A stretch of DNA of 64,000 nt from NCBI RefSeq assembly GCF_020921035.1, contig NC_063151.1:17428934-17492933 (forward strand). Direction: 5' to 3'. Shown piece after piece: positions 56,290-64,000 of this stretch (its first letter is position 1; the number at the start of each line of letters is the position of its first letter). Made by a program: the position numbers and the translations under genes. The DNA is from Rhodamnia argentea. Its lineage: Eukaryota; Streptophyta; Magnoliopsida; Myrtales; Myrtaceae. The notes below the pieces were generated by a model. It did no database searches. It was not told where the DNA came from and saw only the letters and a list, made by a program, of their open reading frames with translations.

Positions 56290-57068
56290 TTTATCTTCTC
56301 TTGTATGAAGGTGGGGATCTGGGAATCGGTTCTAACCCAATTCCAGCTCAATTCCAGGGAAAGGGGATCGGGGAGGGAGGAATTTTTTTTTTTTTTTAAT
56401 CCAAGGGTCGGGAGGATTTGATTGGCGAGGAAATCTAGGATTTGGGATTGTGGATGGAATTTGCGACTTTGAGGGAGGAGATTTCGAAAAATATATTTTC
56501 ATTTTTGAACGGCGGAAAATATTTTTCTTATTTTTAAATTTTAGCTGAACGAAGAAAAATATAGATCGATCTCGTGCATTCTTTCAATCCTCAAAATATT
56601 TTGAGGAAAATTTCAATTAAGTGCTTAAAGTGCTTTCATTTTCTCAAACAAAAATCCAAAGTGGACATTACTTTAAATAAAGCACGAAATACTCTTATTA
56701 TTTCAAATAATGGTTTGAAATAGCCATATCAGTCTCAAAAAAAAAGCCTCTCACCAATTAATTAGGAATATTTTCGTCAGTTACTTTTTAAAAAAAATCA
56801 AATTTTTTCTTTGTTTATTCCTTCTATCTTTTTCTTAAAAAAAAAAAGCACACAGGCGAGGGGCAACCACTCTCGCTTGTGGACGCCACCGTACCACCGA
56901 TGGGGCGGCGAATGTTGTCATCGAGGTTGCCGGCGCCATGACAGGGCCCGACAGGCCCTTGCCAGAGCATGGAAAGGGCCGCGACCCTTTGCCCTTCTTC
57001 TCCCTTCCTCTCCTTCATCTTCACGTAAACGAAAACCAGATCGACTCTTTCTCTCTCTCTCTGTGTCT

Positions 57069-57077
57069 AAACCCTAA
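57069..57077 (+). promoter_or_regulatory. Telo-box-like AAACCCTAA in the peptidase leader
   Basis: AAACCCTAA follows a (CT)n pyrimidine stretch, a common arrangement in plant housekeeping 5'UTRs. It lies just upstream of the peptidase N-terminal sequence. Confidence 0.4.
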
Positions 57078-57452
57078 GCCCTCGACTTCCAGTCGTCTGC
57101 ACCTTCTAAAGGATGTGAATCATCGCTTCCTACATTGCCCAGACCTTCGCCTAACTTCCGATTGCTCAAGGAGTGCTGGGCCCGATCTCGCCTCCTCTGC
57201 CCGAGCAAGAGGTCAGAACCCTTGCTCAGGCCTCACGCCTCGACTCCTTCGGCTTCCGCGCCCTCTACCCTCGAAGGAGGAGAGGTTCGCGGCCCTGATT
57301 GCAGGAGCTCGGTGATCGTCGGCTTTATCTCGCTGGCTAATTCGATTGCCGGCGGTTCGTGTTGTTCTCCGTTCTCGAGCGAGGGCGTTTTTGGGATTTC
57401 GCCTGACAGGGCTCTACCGTCGGCGGCTGCTTCTGGTGGTGGCGTGGACTGA
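57078..57452 (+). pseudogene. Broken N-terminal region of the thylakoidal processing peptidase
   Basis: The frame from about 57078 is open to a stop at 57452 but has no in-frame ATG; the only ATG nearby (57113) is in another frame and followed at once by TGA. It reads 'RLLKECWARSRL', then 'SSVIVGFISLANSIAGG' and 'GVFGISPDRA'. This is the pattern of the chloroplast-targeting and linker region of thylakoidal processing peptidases. It ends 'SGGGVD' and stop, while the catalytic part continues in another frame from 57457. Start codon loss and a frameshift together suggest decay, or two assembly errors. Confidence 0.6.
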
Positions 57453-57456
57453 AGAA

Positions 57457-59409
57457 ATGGCGATGGGGCGTGTTGCGAGAGAGAGGAGGAGGGGTGGTGG
57501 TGCGGAGAGATTGAGGAATGGTGCGAGGAATGGGTGGTTTTCGCGGCTTTTAGCGGTTGGTGCGGAAGCGAGGCCGGCTTTCACTGCTTTGACGGTCGGT
57601 TTGCTCTTTGGATCGCCATTGGCCGAGGCAAGGTCAATACCCTCTTCGTCTATGTATCCCACTCTCGAAGTTGGCGACCGCGTTTTGGCTGAAAAAGTGA
57701 GTGCACCGATCATCCCGTTTTTCCGTGGCAAAATAATTACTGTTTGCTTAACTGTTTGGAAAATCAGTGAGTACTGAGTTTAAAGGGTCCTTGGGGTTCT
57801 TGTGAACATGGTGGAGGCAGGTCTTATCGTTTTCCAGTCATGATTGATTTCTTGTAGTTTTCACGAGCAATCAATTGATTGGAAGACACCGTGGTTCTTC
57901 GGAATCATCGATGCAGCATCTGTGGTCAAGTTCGTCGATGCTTGTTCAGAGATTGATATTGCTGCCTAGGACTGGGGAATAACAGTGATTTTTCTTCCAC
58001 AACGAATATTGTACTGGCTTAAGCATGTAGTGGGACCAACTAGCTGTTGTTGGAATGAATTAAGATGAACAATCCAGGGTTTGATTCTTTCTCCTCCTTA
58101 TAGGAGATGATTTTTAGCTGAATCAAGAAGCAAAGAAAAACAGATTTGTCTGTTCCCATTTGCAAAAGAGCGAGCCAGGCTAAGTAGTTCAAGGGATGAA
58201 ATGACTTTGCTTTTGCTAATTGACTTATTCAGGTGCTTATTGTTTGGATTTTATCTTCTCTTTTTGGGTTCTGAGCTAGGGTTGGATGATTTTGAGTTGG
58301 CTAATATTTGCTCACTTTCCCTACTGGCTTTTATTTTCTTGCAGGTGTCTTACATCTTTCGACAACCTGAGGTTTCAGACATTGTAATATTCAAGGCGCC
58401 TCCAGTTTTGCAGGTCTTACTTAATTAACTTTTGAGGGGCAATTACTGATAGAGAATGGTTCCCAGTTTATGCTTTATCAGATCACAAAGAAATTCTTGT
58501 GTTGGTTTTAAATTTGTAAGGAAGTTGGCTTTGGCTCGAGTGACGTGTTCATAAAAAGGATTGTGGCAAAGGCTGGAGATTATGTTGAAGTAAGTACTTA
58601 AGCAGTGCCAGTCCTACTTACCCTCAATATCATGGTTTATTTTGAAGTAATTTGATATGTTCTGTTAAGTAAATCTATAAACCTGTTATGCCGGGACTTC
58701 TGAATCTCCATCTATGAATGAATTATATTTGGTGGTCAAATATCGACTCTGGCTTTGATTTTGTAGGTTACCAATGGTAAACTTTTGGTGAACGGTGTTG
58801 CTCGTGATGAAGATTTCATCTTAGAGGCACTTGGTTATGAGATGGAGCCAGTGGTAATGTAGTTTATTCAACTGTTCTTCTTGTTGAATTGCAACTGCCC
58901 ACTCATTGTTCTATGATTACAACGTGACCCAAGGTTGATCAGGTAGCACTGACAGACTTGTTTTTATGGATCTAACTGCAGCTTGTGCCCAAAGGATATG
59001 TTTTCGTGATGGGAGACAACCGTAACAACAGTTTTGATTCCCATAACTGGTATTTTTCGAGCCTTTTAGTTTCTCACAATTGTTGCACATGATAACGTGA
59101 TTCATTGAGTTGGAAGATTGTTGTTTATCCCATTAAGAATCGGGTGCTGTTTAGCACTTATAGTTTACCAGAATAATAATTTGCAAGTGCATTATTTTGG
59201 GGACGTGCAGAGTAGAAAAAACCGACCACCATTCTCGCTATCTTGGAGAATGTTTCTAAGTCATCGTATCTCGAAACATTATTTGCAGGGGTCCACTTCC
59301 TATCAGGAACATAGTTGGTAGATCATGGTTCCGCTATTGGCCTCTGTCCTGGGTATCCTATACTCTGCACAAAGCACGCAGCATCAAGAATGCCATTTCT
59401 TTCTCGTGA
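57457..59409 (+). CDS. Thylakoidal processing peptidase (type I signal peptidase), catalytic part
   Basis: Such enzymes remove lumen-targeting signals from proteins entering the thylakoid; they are membrane serine/lysine proteases of family S26. Exons: 57457-57696, 58345-58413, 58521-58589, 58767-58853, 58982-59049, 59289-59409, all with GT-AG borders, giving 217 residues. The catalytic Ser box is '[17 protein letters not shown]'. The Lys box is '[13 protein letters not shown]'. Box E is '[19 protein letters not shown]', then 'FRYWP'. '[19 protein letters not shown]' before the Ser is the membrane anchor. The frame is intact from 57457 to the stop. Family members are about 290-340 residues because of an N-terminal transit peptide, which is here in a broken frame upstream. 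So the enzyme core is preserved but plastid targeting is doubtful. Confidence 0.8.
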
Positions 59410-59419
59410 CACAAACTGT

Positions 59420-61350
59420 TCTGCCATCCCAGCAAGAATTCATCTACCTTAGTTTTATTTTTCACATTCGCAGTGCATTCACAAGAGATGATGAAACCGC
59501 TTAGCAGAGACATGAAAAAAGAAAGCCAGTACGACTGTGTTTATTCTTTTTGGAGCGTTATGATTTGTTACATTGAGCGTTTCAGCCGTCAATCTTTGGA
59601 TGGATACAGCTTAGAACCAATTTTGTTGACCTCCGTAGCGACTGTTCAAATGCAAAGAGAGAGGAAAAGCTTGTCAGCGTTGGTTGTTTCCAATTAAGTT
59701 GGTGATGTTGCAATCTGTGGATGACGTTATTATCTTCCGTTGTCTCTTTGTTCTAATGAATCTAAACCGTAACAAATGAATGTAGATCATTATCAACTAT
59801 TTTAAAAGTTTAAGTTGTTAGATAAAAGCAATTTTCACTCAAGCTTAGTATGATTAATCGGGTCTTGAAAAGCTTTGAATTCAGGACCTCTTTTTGAATC
59901 TTTGATACATGTGAAATTTTGTGGGAACATAGTCAACTGTCGTAAAAGTTTAAGCTGTTAGATGACGGTATGGTTTTCGTGAAAATGAAGAAGAAGATGA
60001 AGACATGGTTTAATATTTATTTATTTTATCAAATTCGAATTGAAAAAATGTTTTATGCATGCTTGCTTCCCCATACATGTTTACAGAATTTGCATTCATG
60101 CTGGAGTTATTATTGTTACAAGCCAAATAAGTTTTGATATCATACCAAAAGAAAGGAAAAAAATTCTAAGACAACAAAATGTTTGATAAAGACCTATCCT
60201 AATTGAAAATAAGGTTTTCGTTGTTTTGCATAAAATGAATGATTTATAAAATATTTCATGAAAATTGACTGCTTATGTTGCTTGCATAAACAAATAAACA
60301 AGAAATGATTTCATCAAACACAAAAATATTTAGATATAAATTATTGTAGATAATAACAATATTTTTAATTGACTAATCATTTCAAGCAATATAAGCAGTC
60401 ACTTTTAGAAAAATGTTTTCTAGATAATTTTTTTTTTTTTTTTGCAAAACAAATGGAGCCTAACACTAGTAAACATTTTCACCGGACAGCCAAGAAAAAT
60501 TCTTCGTTCATCATCTCCATCGGATTTACAAGTCAAGCGTCCTACAAATGAGATAGCGGCAATTTTGCCCGCACTTTTTCTAGTGATGCTTTTACCACCA
60601 ACAAATTTCTATGTTCTCTCTCTCTCTCAACACATTGCTTTGCAAGAGGTGTCAATGGGCTGGGTCTCCTATAAGCCCGACCCGACCCGAAATCAAAAAA
60701 CACCAAACTCGGCTTGGCTTGGCTCAAGCCGACTCGATACCCAAATCATATACTTTCAAGATATTCGGATCGGGTTGGGTCTTCCCTTTTTTTTTTTTTT
60801 TATGGTTATCATAGCCTCTTTGAAAGAAAATATGTAAGTTTGCATATCAGCAGTATTAGTATATTTTGAAGACTTCGAATCACCATTAGATGAAATTTCC
60901 ATTGTAGATGCAAGATTAAATGAAATTCCCATTATAGGTGCAAGAAGTACAAGTCACAAATAGGCCCCATGTGGCTCCATTCCATAACCATGTGGGTGTG
61001 GTGGTTTAGCAGTTTTTCCTGACACCCGGTTCGGCTTTCCACAGTTGAACATCTTACATGATTCTGACCCATGACCTCATCTGAAAATGGAGAATTTTGC
61101 AAAACATCTCAATCAAAATGAATACAAGTAGTATCTTTCTCAGAGGAGATCACAAATTTTGGCTTACACAGCTATTGGTTTACTCATTGAGACATTTGAG
61201 GCGAATTCCATCACAAGTTCTGGTTTACACATAAGATTAATTGTGGAATTAACGCCCAAGTAAATCCCCTTTCAGCAGGATGAACAGAAAGCCGACATTT
61301 GATCAAGCAATCTTAACTTTAAACACGAATTCATTTCGGGGAGAGAAATG
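59420..61350. other. Noncoding stretch with MITE ends
   Basis: No credible gene after the peptidase stop. A right end of the 'caaaacaaatgg' family lies near 60441-60457. A short element-like block with 'cccgacccgacccg' lies at 60648-60800 ('gtgtcaatgggctggg'). Confidence 0.5.
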
Positions 61351-61494
61351 CCAATAATCCAGAGTCATCGCCTGAGAGGGAGAGCACCATGTGCACATTG
61401 TCGAAGACCAATTCCAGAAGCAATGGCTCGACAAGTTTCTATGAATTGGACTACGAATAGAAAATACGTAGGCATCAGATCAATCCAAGTAAGC

Positions 61495-61716
61495 AATGCA
61501 ATGCAAGCCAACTCAGAGCGTCCCACAACCAATCTCAACAACACCGAGTCAGGCTTAAGGTGCAGAGCCTCGGCGAGAAAGTCAACCACGTCTCGACCCC
61601 CTGCCCAAGGCTCACCGTAGTAGCTGCGATGCTCTTCGACGAGAAGCTCTCCACGACAAGGAAGGGCAGTATGGTTGCTTGAATCTCGCTCTTCGTAATG
61701 TGATATGCCCTCGAAT
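61495..61716 (-). pseudogene. SAM-dependent methyltransferase-like relic
   Basis: After a possible acceptor (minus strand 'tttccag', ending at 61717), the frame reads 'GELLVEEHRSYYGEPWAGGR', then 'DVVDFLAEALHLKPDS'. The next bases encode 'IGCGTL' (SAM-binding motif I) only in a shifted frame and are followed by a stop. This resembles the start of a plant class I methyltransferase domain recalled from memory; the exact family is uncertain. The rest of the domain is not recognisable downstream. Upstream on the minus strand (to about 62830) is intron- and leader-like sequence. Confidence 0.45.
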
Positions 61717-62839
61717 CTGGAAATTGGAAGACAATGTTCATATCTTTGAGAGCATGATGCATATGTTACAAATGAAAGACAATGTACGGTAAAATATCCA
61801 CCAGGTGCAAGAGATTCCTTATGGAAAAATGCGTATTTACGCTAAAATCAGCATAGTGATTATACGTGTGACATACTCCGCGAAGATGACACAGTTAACA
61901 CAAAAGTGAGTAATCCACTTTGAAGTTTCAGATAAAAACTCCATCTTATCTTTCATCGAGTTAATTACACATCAACGAGAATAGAAAATACATAGGCATC
62001 AGATCAGTGCACAAAAGAACCTGCATTGCAAAAATGACAAGTTAATGAAGCATGACGAAGAACCTTCAGGGCAATTGAATTTGGGTTAAAATGAATGCCT
62101 CCTTAGATGCTCACCTTGCGGCAGACGACGAAAAAGTTTGTTACAGTTCCTTCAAGTATATATGATCACCATCATCTGAGAGCATTAGCTCAGTCACAGA
62201 AGGAGGCCTCAATTTCTCCAGTGGCTTCCTGCGCCTGCCGACGAAATGAAACTGGCCTAAGATCCACATGAACAAGAAAGGTTGTCGGAAACCAATACCC
62301 AAGAACCGTCGCATTTTGCAGTCGAATCAACATTAGCAACTAAGAAACTATCCACCATCCCAACAAGCCAAACAAACATAAACAAAACATTGAAAACAAG
62401 CACCAGAATCAGAAAACAAACAATATACCAGATAAGAGAACTAAGATGAAGGGAAAAAAGGATGGCTCTGAAAATGAAAGGACTCACTACCCAACTCTAG
62501 CTAAAACATAAATAAACCAAATGGGCATAACCAGATCTGCATTTTGAACATGCTCGGTAAAGGGGAAGGACAAACGCGTTAGAAGCAGCCATAACTCAGC
62601 AAAAAGAAACTTCGAAATGCAACGACTCGCTGCCAATATAGTCCAGACCTCAAAACCTCACGACCCAGATTCACCATTAGTTCTTATTACCCAAACCCAG
62701 ATTGCGTATGCACGAGAAAACAGGAATCTGAATGCACACAGCATCGAATCAGGAAAAACACAGATCTCCAACACGCCAGGCACTCGCGCGAGGGAGGAAG
62801 AAGAAGGAACGATGGAACTTGAAGAGATCCAGAAGCTAA

Positions 62840-63012
62840 GAAGCACGGACACGTGCAGGAGGTTGCCGCGTCGGTGTCGAACATGTGTCCGTGTGGGACA
62901 CCGACACGCGTTCGACACAGCCCGACACGTGTCCGGCGTGCAGTCAATGCACCGGACGTGCCTTTGACATGCGTGTCAGCCGTGTCGGACACGCAGGGTT
63001 CATTTAAAAAAA
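62840..63012. mobile_element. GTGTCCG-rich MITE
   Basis: The left side 'agaagcacggacacgtgc' and the right side (inverse 'aaccctgcgtgtccgacac') form inverted ends, with 'gtgtccg', 'cgacacg' and 'cgtgtcgg' words throughout. A common small plant element type. It interrupts the leader region upstream of the methyltransferase relic. Confidence 0.5.
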
Positions 63013-63270
63013 AAAAAGGAAGAAGAAGAAAAAAGATCATATCGGAGGAGCAGTAAGCATTGGGGATGGCGAGGATGGTGACAGCGGAATGCTGGGCCAC
63101 ATCTGAGGCGATCCTAGTGGAGAAGAACGATGAAGGCAGAGAGCTCCGGCAAGCCGTGGGGTTGCAGGGAGGGTTATTAGAAAACCATAAAGAGGACGCA
63201 GATCGGAGAAGCACGTCGAAGAAAGCAACCGACCGACCTAACACGATCGAGGATGAGGTCAAGCAACTTT

Positions 63271-63970
63271 GAAGCCTCTTTCGGTAAAATAATGGTCAAA
63301 TGGGATGAACAAAGGAATCAGACTCTGAGGCGTGATAGCACTTTCTTTAAGGAATTATTTGCCCCATAACGTTGCTAATGGTTTCCAGCAAAAATCCTCC
63401 ACGATACAACAGAGTCTTAAGCGAGAATATTAGATAGCAATTCTAATATTTCTCCGAGAACTCTCTAGGAAACAATTAGAAATGAAGGCTGTATTTCTCT
63501 TGTTTGAAAGGACGAAAATTGAAATTAGAAGTTGTGAATAATGAGCAGAATAATTGAATATATAAAGAGCAAAGAACACACATTTTCGCGTCCGAAAATG
63601 TGTTAATTCTCACATACCTTTTCATTGTTCGAAACAGTTTTTTGTTTAAAAATTGCAACTCTTCGTGTCTAATAACCGATAGTTCAAACATATCTATTCA
63701 TGTTCGAAACTATACGTTCAATCACACCTTTTCATGTTTGAATCGGTAGTTATTTTCGAACAGACACAAATACTCCAAAAGTTGTAAGAGTGTTTTAGAA
63801 AATAACCACTAATTGAATAGACACGCATTTTCAAAGGTTTTAAGAGTGTTTTAGAAAATAACCTCCAATTGAATAGACACGAGCTTTGTGTCCTTTCATC
63901 AATTGAACAAATAAAATAACTGTCAAGTGGGACAAGACACATCTTCGTTTGTTTTACAAACAAACCACCA
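63271..63970 (-). mobile_element. Probable Copia LTR at the window edge
   Basis: Plus-strand 63971-63982 'ataatcccccac' is a polypurine tract on the minus strand, the same type as in Copia 4. Next to it the minus strand begins TGGTGGTTTGTTTGTAAAAC. The other end near 63271 ('tgaagcctctttcgg') would give a CA terminus on the minus strand. Within are repeated 'tgttttagaaaataac' lines and a GTTCGAA-rich part. The rest of the element lies beyond the window. Related sequence occurs at 42480-42720. Confidence 0.45.
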
Positions 63971-64000
63971 ATAATCCCCCACTTTGTTTGTAAAACAAAA

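Noticed and set aside
62687-63262. 191-codon minus-strand frame
   Set aside because: It runs through the GTGTCCG-rich MITE and Ser-rich leader sequence; no domain is recognisable.

Overview
The window is nuclear DNA of a flowering plant, almost certainly a woody eudicot. Evidence: intron-containing plant genes (thylakoidal processing peptidase, RNase H2 subunit A, germin-like proteins), an AT-rich background, many Copia and Gypsy LTR-retrotransposon remains, MITEs, and (CT)n microsatellites. Myrtaceae (Eucalyptus-like) is my best guess; it is an impression of repeat style and cannot be proven from the sequence alone.

Layout. 1-4250: AT-rich, with degenerate repeats and no convincing gene. 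4257-18055: an old direct tandem duplication (A about 4257-12250, B about 12569-18055). Each copy carries two oppositely oriented relics of an NB-ARC (disease-resistance) P-loop region and a relic promoter plus 5'UTR exon on the minus strand. A 1.39-kb Harbinger-like element lies in A, and an inserted 496-bp hAT-like MITE can be mapped precisely because B keeps the empty site. 18254-42098: three minus-strand germin-like (ABP19/20 type) genes, all broken, pushed apart by nested transposons. These are a Copia (19012-22790), a 3.4-kb solo LTR with a 5-bp target duplication and an intact 215-codon ORF (22790-26173), a second Copia (26181-about 29090), an endogenous pararetrovirus fragment (29194-about 30170), a minus-strand Copia (30392-32678), a second solo LTR of the same type (32928-35922), and a minus-strand Gypsy-like solo LTR (38314-40545). 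44786-48336: a decayed RNase H2 subunit A gene. 48558-50759: a rearranged Copia with intact outer ends and target duplication. 50770-56800: mostly MITEs and noncoding DNA. 57081-59409: a thylakoidal processing peptidase with an intact catalytic region but a broken N-terminus. 61495-61716: a relic of a SAM-dependent methyltransferase. 63271-63970: the probable LTR of an element running off the right edge.

The clearest new structure is a MITE family with long, internally repetitive terminal inverted repeats and 9-10 bp target duplications (21148-21501, 36299-37373, 43161-43493); one copy sits inside a germin-like gene. Other points for follow-up are the ORF carried inside the first solo LTR, the inverted NB-ARC P-loop pairs (potential hairpin RNA), a perfect 24-bp inverted repeat at 4868-4971, and an inverted reverse-transcriptase piece inside a target-duplication-flanked Copia. 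No complete, clearly functional gene is certain here except possibly the peptidase.
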